A stretch of DNA of 64,000 nt from Pseudomonas sessilinigenes (GTDB lineage Bacteria > Pseudomonadota > Gammaproteobacteria > Pseudomonadales > Pseudomonadaceae): the NCBI RefSeq assembly GCF_003850565.1, contig NZ_CP027706.1, positions 3,162,001 to 3,226,000 on the forward strand. The letters run 5' to 3'. Shown here piece after piece: positions 9,485 through 18,514 of the stretch; within the stretch, counting starts at the first letter, position 1, and every line of letters starts with the position of its first letter. The translations under genes and the position numbers were made by a program. A model generated the notes under the pieces. It had not been told where the DNA came from and did not search any database. It was given only the letters and a program-made list of their open reading frames with translations.

Positions 9485-10306
9485 TCAGACCATTTCCAGG
9501 TGCTGCTTGCGTCGGGGGGCGGGGAAGGCCAGGTCCAGGGTTTGCAAGTCCTCTGCCTGCAACTGTAGCTCGCAGGCCTGGGCGTTGAGTCGGACATGCT
9601 CGGGATGCACGGCCTTGGGGATGACCAGTACGCCTTCCTGGCGCAGCAGCCAGGCCAGGGCCACCTGGGCCGTCGTCACCCCGTGCCGCTGGGCCACTTG
9701 CTGCAGGGCCGGCTCGGCGAGCAGGGCGCCGCCCTGGCCGATCGGACAGTAAGCCATGATCGGCATCCGTAACTGCTGGCAGATGGGCAACAAGTCGAAC
9801 TCGATCCCCCGGGACTCCAGGTTGTACAGCACCTGGTTGCTGGCGCAGGCCGGTGTGCCGAGCTCATCCAGGTCCATCACATCGAAGTTGGAGACCCCCC
9901 AACGGCGAATCTTGCCGTCCTGGCGCAGGCGCTCGAAGGCCTCGACGGTCTCGGCCAGAGGATGCTGGCCGCGCCAATGCAGCAGATACAGGTCGATGAC
10001 CTCGCAACCCAGGCGTTTCAGGCTGCGCTCGCAGGCCAGGGGCAGGCCCTTGGCGCTGGCGTTGTGCGGGTAGGCCTTGCTGACCAGGAATACTTCATCG
10101 CGTCGGCCGCTGATGGCCTGGCCGACGACTTCTTCGGCGCCACCTTCGCCATACATTTCGGCGGTATCGATGAGGGTCATCCCCAGGTCGATACCCATGC
10201 GTAGCGCGGCGATTTCCTGTTGGCGTCGTCCGCGATCCTCGCCCATGCGCCAGGTGCCCTGGCCAATGACCGGGACTTGTCTATCTGCGAGCGGCAATTT
10301 GCGCAT
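9485..10306 (-). CDS. Aldo/keto reductase
   Basis: A 273-residue NAD(P)H-dependent oxidoreductase of the AKR superfamily, similar to the YeaE type. The catalytic tetrad is visible: Asp47 and Tyr52 in DTAEMYGEG, Lys77 in VSKAYP, His110 in LLHW. The C-terminal region reads IPKAVHPEHV, the usual cofactor-binding area. The frame runs further upstream, but the ATG at 10306 has a perfect AGGAGGT at good spacing and fixes the start. It is divergent from the TOBE-domain gene and lies 154 bp upstream of the hybrid kinase on the same strand. The physiological substrate cannot be inferred. Confidence 0.92.
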   Translation of the reverse strand: MRKLPLADRQVPVIGQGTWRMGEDRGRRQQEIAALRMGIDLGMTLIDTAEMYGEGGAEEVVGQAISGRRDEVFLVSKAYPHNASAKGLPLACERSLKRLGCEVIDLYLLHWRGQHPLAETVEAFERLRQDGKIRRWGVSNFDVMDLDELGTPACASNQVLYNLESRGIEFDLLPICQQLRMPIMAYCPIGQGGALLAEPALQQVAQRHGVTTAQVALAWLLRQEGVLVIPKAVHPEHVRLNAQACELQLQAEDLQTLDLAFPAPRRKQHLEMV

Positions 10307-10446
10307 GGCTACCTCCTGGTGTCGTTGGCAAGCGGGTGGGCGAGGGCCACAGAAAAGCAAAGCGATTGGCAATGGTCAAGACGGCATTCCGGGGCCCTGG
10401 CAGGGAAGGCCGAGAAATCCAGCCTGGCATTTTATATTTCCAAAAA

Positions 10447-10470
10447 GAATAAAATACTAATTATTTATTC
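10447..10470. promoter_or_regulatory. AT-rich inverted repeat in a divergent intergenic region
   Basis: GAATAAA (10447-10453) and TTTATTC (10464-10470) are perfect inverted repeats around 10 nt in the AT-rich stretch between the aldo/keto reductase and the TOBE gene. It could be an operator or part of the promoter of the sulfur/methionine-type operon that follows. Confidence 0.35.
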
Positions 10471-10552
10471 CTTTGAAGGCTTTTGCCGAAGGTGCATGTT
10501 TAGCACCAGCCGCTCAAGTCCTGAGTCCGCTCTCAACAAGGGAAGTTCCAGC

Positions 10553-10768
10553 ATGACCATTCAAGCGATCAACGTACGCAATCAGTTCAAGGGTGTGATC
10601 AAGGAGATCCACCAGGGCCAGGTGGTCTCGGAAATCGACGTACAGACCGCCTCGGGCATTGTCACCTCAGTGATCACCACCCGATCGGTGCTGGACCTGG
10701 AGCTCAAGGTCGGCAGTGAGGTCATCGCCTTCGTCAAGTCCACCGAGGTCTCCATCGCCAAGCTCTGA
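10553..10768 (+). CDS. TOBE/Mop-domain molbindin-like protein
   Basis: A 71-residue single TOBE (Mop) domain; NQFKGVIKEIHQG and later VTSVITTRS are typical. Family members bind molybdate or other oxyanions as oligomers, and in pseudomonads a single-domain form often accompanies sulfonate or sulfate-ester genes. The start is the ATG giving MTIQAINV, with AAGGGAAG upstream; the longer frame upstream crosses the AT-rich promoter and is not used. It is 41 bp upstream of the 2OG oxygenase gene and probably heads that operon. Confidence 0.85.
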   Translation: MTIQAINVRNQFKGVIKEIHQGQVVSEIDVQTASGIVTSVITTRSVLDLELKVGSEVIAFVKSTEVSIAKL

Positions 10769-10809
10769 GGCGGTGCCTTCGGACGTGGTCATTCACAGGG
10801 GAGTGGAAC

Positions 10810-11847
10810 ATGCCGCCTTCGCTCGATATCACCGCCTTGCCTGTCCTGGACCTGGCCCAGCTGGATGCTCCCCGGGAGCGCCGCCAGGCCTTTCTCGATG
10901 ACTTGCGCCAGGCCGCGCGGGACGTTGGTTTTTTCTACCTCACCGGGCATGGCATCGACAGCCGCCTGCTGAGCCAGGTACAGGAGCAGGCCCGGGCCTT
11001 CTTCGCCTTGTCCGAGGCCGATAAAGCAGCGGTGGACATGATCCACTCGCCGCACTTTCGTGGCTACACCCGTGCCGCCTCGGAAATCACCCGTGGCCGG
11101 CCGGACCTGCGTGAGCAGTTCGATCTCGGCGCCGAGCGCCAGGTCCTGGCCCGGGACCCGCAAAGTCCGCCCTGGGCTCGCCTGCAAGGGCCCAATCAAT
11201 GGCCGCGACAGCTACCGCAACTCAAGCCATTGCTGTTGGAGTGGCAGCAGGCGATGACCAGCATGTCCCTGCGCTTGCTCAGGGCATTCGCCCAGGCCTT
11301 GGCGCTGCCGGAACAGGCTTTCGATGGGCTGTACGGTGAAAGCCCCAACGAACACATCAAGCTGATTCGCTACCCGGGCCAGGCTCCGGGACAGGGCAAC
11401 CAGGGCGTTGGGGCCCACAAGGATTCCGGATTCCTGAGTTTCCTGCTGCAGGACCATCAGGATGGCCTGCAAGTGGAAGTACAAGAAGGGCGCTGGATCG
11501 ATGCGCCACCCCGGGAGGGCACACTGGTGGTCAACATCGGGGAGCTTCTGGAGTTGGCCACCCACGGCTACCTGCGGGCCACGGTGCATAGGGTGCTATC
11601 GCCGCCAGCGGATCGCGAGCGCCTGTCCATCGCGTTTTTCCTGGGAGCCCGGCTGGATGCCCGAGTGCCGTTGTACCCGTTGCCCGAAACCCTGCAGCGC
11701 GAGGCCCGCGGGCCTGCCAGCGATCCTGATAACCCGTTGTTCCGCGATGTCGGTTGGAACTACCTCAAGGGGCGCTTGCGTTCCCATCCTGATGTGGCCC
11801 GACGCTTCTATGCCGATGTGCTGGTGCCCGACGCGCTGGGTGCCTGA
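10810..11847 (+). CDS. 2-oxoglutarate/Fe(II) oxygenase, isopenicillin-N-synthase-like
   Basis: A 345-residue non-heme iron dioxygenase. The iron triad is His203 and Asp205 in HKDSG, and His260 in VHRVLSPP. The co-substrate pair is Arg271 and Ser273 in RLSIAFF. The N-terminal DIOX_N region (10-120) has the typical GFFYLTGHGI. GGGGAG precedes the ATG. It lies between a TOBE protein and a MetQNI-type importer, so it probably processes what that importer brings in, for example an organosulfur compound. The substrate is inferred from context only. Confidence 0.88.
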   Translation: MPPSLDITALPVLDLAQLDAPRERRQAFLDDLRQAARDVGFFYLTGHGIDSRLLSQVQEQARAFFALSEADKAAVDMIHSPHFRGYTRAASEITRGRPDLREQFDLGAERQVLARDPQSPPWARLQGPNQWPRQLPQLKPLLLEWQQAMTSMSLRLLRAFAQALALPEQAFDGLYGESPNEHIKLIRYPGQAPGQGNQGVGAHKDSGFLSFLLQDHQDGLQVEVQEGRWIDAPPREGTLVVNIGELLELATHGYLRATVHRVLSPPADRERLSIAFFLGARLDARVPLYPLPETLQREARGPASDPDNPLFRDVGWNYLKGRLRSHPDVARRFYADVLVPDALGA

Positions 11848-11877
11848 GCCAATCCGTTGATCACAAGGACCTAGCCA

Positions 11878-12687
11878 ATGCTGAAGAAGAACCTGCTCGC
11901 CCTGGCCCTGTTGGCCAGTTCGGGGTCGCTGCTGGCGACCGCCGTTGCCCAGCCGCTGCGGGTGGCCGCCGACCCGGTGCCGCACGCCCAGATCCTGGCT
12001 TATGTGCAAAAGCTCGATCCGCAGCTGGAGCTGAAGGTCATCGAGATCCCCAACGGTGTGAACTCCAATGAGTTGCTGGCCCACGGTGACGTGGACGCCA
12101 ACTACTTCCAGCACCTGCCATACCTCAAGTCCCAGGAACAAGCCCTGGGGCAGCCGTTCGCGGTGGCCGCCAGCGTGCATATCGAACCCCTGGGGATCTA
12201 TTCACACCGCCACCCGGGGCTCGAGCAGGTCCCCCTGGGCGGCACGGTGGCGGTGCCTAACAACGTCACCAATCTCAGCCGTGCCTTGTACCTGTTGCAG
12301 GACTATCGATTGATCCGTCTCAAGCCGGGTTTCAATGATCCGGCGCGCGATCAGGCCACGCCCAGGGACATCGCCGAGAACCCCCGGCAACTGAAGATCC
12401 TGGAAGTGGAGTCGCCACAGATCCCCAGGGCCCTCGAGGATGTGGACTTGGCGGTGATCAACGGCAACTACGCCCTGGAGGCCGGGCTGGTGCCGGCCAA
12501 GGATGCCCTGGGGTTGGAGAAGGCCGAACACAACCCCTACGCCAACATCCTGGTGACCACCCCCGGGCTCCAGGATGATCCGCGCATTCGCCGCTTGGCC
12601 AAGGATCTCAATTCGCCCGACGTGGCCAGGTTCATTGCCCAGACCTATTCCGGCTCGGTCATCCCGGTCACGGAGCCGCAGCCATGA
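11878..12687 (+). CDS. MetQ/NlpA-family ABC substrate-binding protein
   Basis: A 269-residue periplasmic binding protein of the NlpA/MetQ family ([48 protein letters not shown]). The signal peptide (1-24) has no lipobox cysteine, unlike classical MetQ lipoproteins, so the mature protein should be soluble. AAGGAC is 7 nt from the ATG. Its stop overlaps the ATPase start by 4 bp. Known relatives bind methionine; because this copy is coupled to a dioxygenase gene, the ligand may be another sulfur compound. Confidence 0.9.
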   Translation: MLKKNLLALALLASSGSLLATAVAQPLRVAADPVPHAQILAYVQKLDPQLELKVIEIPNGVNSNELLAHGDVDANYFQHLPYLKSQEQALGQPFAVAASVHIEPLGIYSHRHPGLEQVPLGGTVAVPNNVTNLSRALYLLQDYRLIRLKPGFNDPARDQATPRDIAENPRQLKILEVESPQIPRALEDVDLAVINGNYALEAGLVPAKDALGLEKAEHNPYANILVTTPGLQDDPRIRRLAKDLNSPDVARFIAQTYSGSVIPVTEPQP

Positions 12688-13661
12688 TCCAGGTCGAACA
12701 GGTCAGCAAGGTGTACGGCGAAGGCCAGGCGCCAGCGTTGCAGCAGGTCTCGCTGAGCATTCCCGAGGGTTCGATCTACGGCATCCTGGGGCGCAGTGGC
12801 GCGGGCAAGTCGACCCTGCTGCGCTGCCTGAACCTGCTGGAGCGTCCCAGCAGTGGACGGGTGCTGGTCGATGGACGAGACCTGGGGCGCTTGTCCGGGG
12901 CTGAGCTGCGTCGCCAGCGCCAAGGGATCGGCATGATCTTCCAGGGTTTCAACCTGCTGCATTCGCGCACGGTGCTGGACAATGTCGCGGTGCCGTTGGA
13001 AATCGCCGGCCTGGCCCGCGAGCAGCGCCGCAACCGGGTGCTGGAACTGCTCGAACTGGTGGGCCTGGAAGACAAGGCCCAGGCTTTTCCCTCGCAGCTG
13101 TCCGGGGGGCAGAAACAGCGCGTGGGCATTGCCCGGGCCCTGGCCGTTGGCCCGCGTTATCTGCTGTCGGACGAAGCCACCAGCGCCCTGGACCCGGAAA
13201 CCACCACCTCGATCCTGCAGCTGCTGGCTCGAATCAACCGAGAGCTAGGGTTGACCATCGTGCTGATTACCCATGAGCTGGACGTGGTGCGCTCGATCTG
13301 CACCCATGCTGCTTCGCTGGACCAGGGACGGCTGGTGGAGTGCGGGCCGATCGGGTCGCTGCTGGCGGACCCGCAGTCCGTGCTTGGGCGGGCGCTATTA
13401 CCAGGTTACAACCTGCCGGTTACCGGCGATCAGCTCCAGGCCGAACTGACCTTTTTCGACGACCAGCGCGCCGCGCCCTTGCTCGAGCAGCTCAGTGGCC
13501 AGCAGGCCGTGCCGCTTCGGGTCCTGGCAGCGGGTGTCGAGTCCGTGGCCGGCCGGCGGATAGGGCGCCTGCGGGTCGGTGCCGCAGGTTCCGACGCCAG
13601 TCGCTTCAATCACCTGTTGAGCGCATTGGTTCAGCGGGGCATTCGGAGTGAGCGCCTGTGA
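12684..13661 (+). CDS. MetN-type ABC transporter ATPase with NIL domain
   Basis: A 325-residue ATPase. Walker A is GRSGAGKST (about residues 36-44), the Q-loop MIFQGFNLL, the signature LSGGQKQR, and Walker [14 protein letters not shown]. The C-terminal part from about 245 is the NIL domain, which in MetN senses cytoplasmic methionine and blocks transport. This implies feedback by the ligand. It overlaps its neighbours by ATGA at the start and GTGA at the stop, so translation is coupled. Confidence 0.93.
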   Translation: MIQVEQVSKVYGEGQAPALQQVSLSIPEGSIYGILGRSGAGKSTLLRCLNLLERPSSGRVLVDGRDLGRLSGAELRRQRQGIGMIFQGFNLLHSRTVLDNVAVPLEIAGLAREQRRNRVLELLELVGLEDKAQAFPSQLSGGQKQRVGIARALAVGPRYLLSDEATSALDPETTTSILQLLARINRELGLTIVLITHELDVVRSICTHAASLDQGRLVECGPIGSLLADPQSVLGRALLPGYNLPVTGDQLQAELTFFDDQRAAPLLEQLSGQQAVPLRVLAAGVESVAGRRIGRLRVGAAGSDASRFNHLLSALVQRGIRSERL

Positions 13662-14329
13662 ACCGCGGCCTCGATTGGCAAGAGCTGGCGCAGCTGCTGC
13701 TGACGGCCACGGGCGAAACCCTGTACATGGTGCTGCTGGCGGCGCTGTTCACCGCGTTGATCGGCTTGCCACTGGGGGTGCTGCTATTCGTCAGCCGTCC
13801 GCAAGGATTGTTGCCAATGGTGCGGCTCAATCGCCTGCTGGGCACCCTGGTCAACCTGGGACGCTCCTTGCCTTTCGTGGTGCTGCTGATCGCCCTGATT
13901 CCCCTGACGCGGATGGTGGTGGGCACCACCCTGGGCAGTACGGCTGCCGTGGTGCCCATCACCATCGGGGCGTTTCCGTTCTTTGCCCGGATCGTCGAGA
14001 ACGCCCTGGAGGAAGTGGACAAGGGCCGGGTGGAGTCGGTGCTGGCGATGGGAGGACACATCGGCCATGTGATCTTCAAGGCCTTGTTGCCCGAGGCGCT
14101 GCCGACCCTCCTGGCGGGGCTGACCCTGACCCTGGTGCTGCTGATCGGCTTTTCCTCCATGGCTGGGGTCATCGGTGGCGGCGGCCTGGGGGACTTGGCT
14201 ATTCGTTATGGCTACCAGCGTTTCAACAACCAGGTGATGTTCGCCACCGTGGTGGTGCTGGTCGTGCTGGTCCAATGCGTACAGTCGGTTGGCGATCGCC
14301 TGGTGCGGTCCCTGGCCCATCGGCGCTGA
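13658..14329 (+). CDS. MetI-type ABC transporter permease
   Basis: A 223-residue inner-membrane permease with about five TM helices and the coupling-helix region [22 protein letters not shown]. The start is GTG at 13658, overlapping the MetN stop (GTGA). It completes a Q-N-I importer set. It ends 18 bp before the convergent LysR gene with no obvious terminator between them. Confidence 0.92.
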   Translation: MNRGLDWQELAQLLLTATGETLYMVLLAALFTALIGLPLGVLLFVSRPQGLLPMVRLNRLLGTLVNLGRSLPFVVLLIALIPLTRMVVGTTLGSTAAVVPITIGAFPFFARIVENALEEVDKGRVESVLAMGGHIGHVIFKALLPEALPTLLAGLTLTLVLLIGFSSMAGVIGGGGLGDLAIRYGYQRFNNQVMFATVVVLVVLVQCVQSVGDRLVRSLAHRR

Positions 14330-14347
14330 GCCCGAGGGTGCAGGCGA

Positions 14348-15262
14348 TCAGTGGACATCCGGCAGTTGCTGCCAGCAGTGGTCCAACCAATCGCACAGGG
14401 CACTGATCCGCTGCGGAACGAAGCGATTGTGCAGGCGCACCAGGTTCACCGGCAGCGTCGGCAACTGCCATTGGGGTAGCAGGCGCACCAGTTCGCCGCG
14501 CCTGGCCGATGGGCCCAGCAACCAGTCCGGGCCTGCGTGCAGCCCGGCGCCGGCAAGCAGGGCGCGGTGAATGGCGCCGAGGTTGTTGAGAAAGAAACGC
14601 GCATCGAGTTCGACCTTCGCCACTTCTGCCTGGTGCTTGAATGTGAGCTGCGTCGGGTTGTGTTCGGTCATCCACGAGTAAACCAGTGCCCGGTGGGCCG
14701 GGAGGTCCGCAGGCTGGAGCGGGGTGCCATGGCTTTGCAGGTAGCCTGGGCTGGCATACACACCGTGGGACAGTTGCCCCAGGGGACGTGCCACCAGGGA
14801 GGAGGCGGGCAGGTGGCCGATGCGCAAGGCCACGTCGATGCCTTCTGCCATCAGGTCCAGGACCCGGTCGGAAAGCACCAGGTCCAGGGTCAGCTGTGGA
14901 TGCTGGCCCTGGAAGTCGGCGAGCCAGGCACTCACGTGATGCTCCCCCAGGGCAACCGGGGCGCTGACCCGCAGGCGGCCGGAAAGCTCGGTCGCACTCT
15001 GGTCGAGGCTGCCAAGCAGGGCGTCCATTGCTTCGAGCAACGGCCGCATGTGTTCGTAAGCCCGGGTTCCGGCCGGCGTCAGGCTAACTTTACGGGTACT
15101 GCGATTGAGCAATTGGGTATTGAGCCGATGCTCCAGGGCGGTGAGCTGGCGGCTGACGGAGGAGGGCTCCAGGTGCAGGTCGTCGGCCGCCAGGGTCAGG
15201 CTGCCGCGTTCCACCACCCGGAAGAAAATACGCCAGGCGGCGTTATCTTGAGTTTTGCGCAT
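14348..15262 (-). CDS. LysR-family transcriptional regulator
   Basis: A 304-residue regulator. The winged HTH (5-65) reads FFRVVERGSLTLAADDL and SSVSRQLTALE; the effector-binding domain spans about 95-295. The ATG at 15262 (MRKTQDN) is chosen; the frame extends ten codons upstream without a better start. It is divergent from the 14-TM exporter gene, with 89 bp between the starts, and this arrangement suggests it controls that gene. The ligand is unknown. Confidence 0.9.
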   Translation of the reverse strand: MRKTQDNAAWRIFFRVVERGSLTLAADDLHLEPSSVSRQLTALEHRLNTQLLNRSTRKVSLTPAGTRAYEHMRPLLEAMDALLGSLDQSATELSGRLRVSAPVALGEHHVSAWLADFQGQHPQLTLDLVLSDRVLDLMAEGIDVALRIGHLPASSLVARPLGQLSHGVYASPGYLQSHGTPLQPADLPAHRALVYSWMTEHNPTQLTFKHQAEVAKVELDARFFLNNLGAIHRALLAGAGLHAGPDWLLGPSARRGELVRLLPQWQLPTLPVNLVRLHNRFVPQRISALCDWLDHCWQQLPDVH

Positions 15263-15351
15263 TGTGCAATTTGCTTTTGATCGGGCGGGCATGTCAATGC
15301 GAAAAGTGCAGCAATAGCATCGAGGATTCCTTGAATCCCGAGCCTGTCACC

Positions 15352-16884
15352 ATGCCTTCCAGCTCTCGTCCTGCCTCTGCTGCCGACCGTTACTGGCTGT
15401 TGTTCGCCGTTTGTGCGGCGGGCCTCATCCTGCCCCTGGAGTACACCGGCCCGGCCATGGCACTGCCGGCCATCGAACAGGCCCTGGGTGGTAGCCCGAC
15501 CGCCCTGGCCTGGGTGATCAATGCCTTTGCCCTGAGCTTTGGCAGCTCGGTGATGCTGGCCGGGACCCTGGCCGACCGTTATGGCCGCAAGCGTATCTTC
15601 AGCCTGGGCATGGCCAGCTTCACCCTGTTCTCGTTGCTGATCGGTTTTTGTCGTGATGTCTGGATGCTCGATCTGTTGCGTGGCTTGCAGGGCATCGCGG
15701 CCGCCTTGGCCATGGCCGGTGGTGCGGCGGCCCTGGCCCAGGCATTCGAGGGCCGGGCGCGTACCCGTGCCTTCAGCCTGTTGGGCAGTGCCTTTGGCAT
15801 TGGCCTCGCTAGCGGGCCGGTCATCGCCGGAGCCCTGGTGCAACAGGTGGGGTGGTGGGCGATCTTCCTGCTGGGAGCAATCATCGGTGCTGCCGTGCTG
15901 ATCTTCGGTGTACCGCATATGCAGGAGACCCGCGATCCCGAGGCCCAGGCCCTGGATAAGCTGGGGGGCCTGACCTTCAGTGCTTTCCTGGTGTGTCTGA
16001 CGTTCGCCATCATGCAAGTCCCCGAGGATGGCCTGGGCAGCTTGCCAGTCCTGGGGTTGCTGGGTGGGGCTGCAGCTTGTCTCTGGGGGTTCGTGCGGGT
16101 GGAGCAGCGGCACCGGCGGCCAATGCTGGACCTGAGCCTGTTCGGCTACCGGCGCTTCGTTGGCATCCAGCTGCTGCCGGTGGCGACGGCGGTCTGTTTC
16201 ATCGTGCTGTTGATTCTCTTGCCGTTGCGCCTGATTGGTATCGAAGGGCTGGGACCCTGGCGGGCCGGGGCGATGATGATTGCCTTGTCGGCCCCGATGG
16301 CCATCGTGCCGTTTGCCGCAGGCTGGCTGGTGCGTTGGTACAGCGCCGCTGGCCTGGCGTGCCTGGGCCTGGTGATTGCCGCACTCGGTCTGTTCTGGTT
16401 GAGCCTGGTCCCTGTGGGGCAGCCGGGCGCGGCGTTGCTTTGGCCGCTGCTGGTGATCGGCATCGGTACCGGACTGCCATGGGGACTGATGGACGATCTG
16501 TCGGTCAGTGTGGTGCCCGTGGAGCGGGCGGGCATGGCCACCGGGATCTTTACCACGATGCGTGCCTGTGGCGAGGCGATCTGCGTGGCCGCGGGCCTGG
16601 CCCTGCTCAAGGCCTTGCTCGCCAGCGAGTTGGCGGGGCTTGCTGGCCACCAGGACATGGGGGATGTCGCCCTGGGACGGGTCGCCAATGCCCTGGCCAT
16701 GGGCGATATGCAGAGGGTCCAGGCGCTGGCCGAGCGGGTATCGCCAGCGGCCATGGCACAGCTCTACAGCCAGGGGTTTGCCCATTTGCTACAGATATTG
16801 GCAGGGGTCACCCTGGCGGCGGCCTTGTGTTGCGCCCTGGCTTTGCGCCAGCCGCGGAAGGTGGCCTGCCCGACAGGCTGCTGA
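15352..16884 (+). CDS. DHA2-type MFS exporter, 14 TM (QacA/SmvA-like)
   Basis: A 510-residue drug:proton antiporter. The first helix has LPLEYTGPAMALPAI; motif A GTLADRYGRKRIF (about 70-82) follows and motif C-like GLASGPVIAG is present. Length and hydrophobic pattern fit 14 helices. The start is the ATG giving MPSSSRP, although the frame runs 30 codons further up; the ribosome binding site is weak. It is probably induced through the divergent LysR regulator. The substrate is unknown; quaternary ammonium compounds or dyes are usual for the family. Confidence 0.9.
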   Translation: MPSSSRPASAADRYWLLFAVCAAGLILPLEYTGPAMALPAIEQALGGSPTALAWVINAFALSFGSSVMLAGTLADRYGRKRIFSLGMASFTLFSLLIGFCRDVWMLDLLRGLQGIAAALAMAGGAAALAQAFEGRARTRAFSLLGSAFGIGLASGPVIAGALVQQVGWWAIFLLGAIIGAAVLIFGVPHMQETRDPEAQALDKLGGLTFSAFLVCLTFAIMQVPEDGLGSLPVLGLLGGAAACLWGFVRVEQRHRRPMLDLSLFGYRRFVGIQLLPVATAVCFIVLLILLPLRLIGIEGLGPWRAGAMMIALSAPMAIVPFAAGWLVRWYSAAGLACLGLVIAALGLFWLSLVPVGQPGAALLWPLLVIGIGTGLPWGLMDDLSVSVVPVERAGMATGIFTTMRACGEAICVAAGLALLKALLASELAGLAGHQDMGDVALGRVANALAMGDMQRVQALAERVSPAAMAQLYSQGFAHLLQILAGVTLAAALCCALALRQPRKVACPTGC

Positions 16885-16892
16885 TGGCGGAT

Positions 16893-17804
16893 TCAGCGCC
16901 CCTCATGCTGCTTGCGATAGGCCCCCGGTTGCAGGCCCACGGCTTTGGTGAACGCCCGAGTGAAGGCCGCTATGGATTGGTAGCCCACGGCGGCGGCCGC
17001 TTGCTCCACGGTCTGGTTGGCCTTGAGCAACTGGCAGGCATGGCGCATGCGCAGGGCCAGTAGCACCTGCCCCGGCGACTGCCCGGCCAGTTCGTTGAAG
17101 CGCTTGAAAAATGCCGATCGCGAGAGTCCGGTCAGGGCCGCCATGGTTTCCAGGGGCCAGGGCTGCCCGGGTTGCTGGATCAATTGCTCCAGCAAGGGGG
17201 CGAAGGCCGGGTGCCGGGCCAGGGCCACCAGGCCCCCGAGGTTCTGGTTATGGTTGACCTGCTGGCGCAGTACATACAGGAACAGCAGGTGGCTCAGGCG
17301 TTCCAGCAACGTGCTCGAGGGGGCCGGGCCCCGTTGGCACTCCTCGAGAATCAACTGGAACAGGGCCCTGGCTGCTGACAGCGACGGGTCGCCAGCGCGC
17401 AGGACGATCCAGCCGGGCAGGCCGTCGATGATCAATGACGACAGTCCCGACTTGAAGTGGAAGAACCCACAGACCAGTCCGACTCCGTCCTGGGCGCCCA
17501 GGTCCAGGGCGCCCATGGCGGTGCGCGGCAACTGTTGTGCCTGGGAGGCCTGCTGTGCGCTGGACAGCCGGTAATCCAGGTCCTGCAGCAGGAACACGGC
17601 GTCGCCCGCGTCCAGGCGCACGGCCTGGGATACGCCGTCCACATGCAGCCAGCAATGACCTTGCACGATCAAGTGGAAGCTGGCCCGGGCCAGGCCCTGG
17701 GTGCTGGCGTGCCAGCCACCGCAGTAGCGCCCGACGTGGAACAGGCTGGCGTCCAGTTCCAGTCCTTCTAATAACCAATCAACCAGGGGGCTCGACGAAA
17801 TCAT
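16893..17804 (-). CDS. AraC-family regulator with cupin N-terminus
   Basis: A 303-residue regulator. The N-terminal cupin (about 1-170) reads FHLIVQGHCWLHVDG. The two-HTH AraC domain (205-300) has LSRSAFFKRFNELAGQSPGQVL and AAAVGYQSIAAFTRAF. It is divergent from the AhpD-like gene with 104 bp between starts, the usual layout for a regulator of the adjacent oxidoreductase operon. It ends 8 bp from the convergent exporter stop. Confidence 0.9.
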   Translation of the reverse strand: MISSSPLVDWLLEGLELDASLFHVGRYCGGWHASTQGLARASFHLIVQGHCWLHVDGVSQAVRLDAGDAVFLLQDLDYRLSSAQQASQAQQLPRTAMGALDLGAQDGVGLVCGFFHFKSGLSSLIIDGLPGWIVLRAGDPSLSAARALFQLILEECQRGPAPSSTLLERLSHLLFLYVLRQQVNHNQNLGGLVALARHPAFAPLLEQLIQQPGQPWPLETMAALTGLSRSAFFKRFNELAGQSPGQVLLALRMRHACQLLKANQTVEQAAAAVGYQSIAAFTRAFTKAVGLQPGAYRKQHEGR

Positions 17805-17908
17805 CTAAGGGAAACACTCAGGAGCAAGTAATCGCTACTTTAGAATATGGATCGGAATTCTTATAACCAACAGACTTGGCGCACACCTTCACCACAGGAG
17901 TCCACTCC

Positions 17909-18469
17909 ATGTCCCGCGTCACTCTACACACCTTGTCCAGCGCTCCAGAAGCGGCCCGGCCTTTCCTGGAAAACGCCCAGAAGAATTCCGGCTTCATCCC
18001 TAACCTGCTGGGCATCCTGGCCAATGCCCCGGCTGCCCTGGAAACCTATGTCACGGTCTCGGGGCTCAATGCCAAGTCCGAACTGAGCCTGGCCGAGCGT
18101 GAAGTGGTGCAGTTGATTGCCGCCACCACCCATGGTTGCGATTTCTGTGTCGCAGGTCATACCGCTGTCGCCCTGAACAAGGCCAAACTCGCCGATCCGG
18201 TGGTCAGCGCCCTGCGTGAACAGAGCACCTTGCCTGAAGCTCGGCTGGAGGTCCTGGCGGCGTTCGCCCGGGAAGTCATCGCTACCCGGGGCAAGGTCAG
18301 TGACCAGCGCTATGCCGAATTCAAGGCCGCAGGATACAGCGAAGGCAATGCCCTGGAAGTGATCCTGGGCATCAGCCTGGCGACCCTGTGCAACTTCGCC
18401 AACGTGTTCGCCGGTACTGAATTGAACCCCGAGCTGGCCAGGTATCGCTGGTCTGTGCAGGGCCAATGA
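17909..18469 (+). CDS. AhpD-like / carboxymuconolactone decarboxylase family protein
   Basis: A 186-residue all-helical protein with the CxxC motif in THGCDFCVAGHT and an upstream Glu (EREVVQL), as in AhpD-like peroxidatic proteins. The start is ATG 17909 (MSRVTLH), with CAGGAG at good spacing; an earlier in-frame ATG lacks one. It leads a run with an acyl-CoA-dehydrogenase-like flavoprotein and an importer. It may remove peroxide or organic hydroperoxide made by that flavoenzyme (inference). Confidence 0.88.
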   Translation: MSRVTLHTLSSAPEAARPFLENAQKNSGFIPNLLGILANAPAALETYVTVSGLNAKSELSLAEREVVQLIAATTHGCDFCVAGHTAVALNKAKLADPVVSALREQSTLPEARLEVLAAFAREVIATRGKVSDQRYAEFKAAGYSEGNALEVILGISLATLCNFANVFAGTELNPELARYRWSVQGQ

Positions 18470-18514
18470 GCAGGGCGTCGCCAAGCGGCGACGCCCCTTC
18501 AAGGAGAAAATCAC

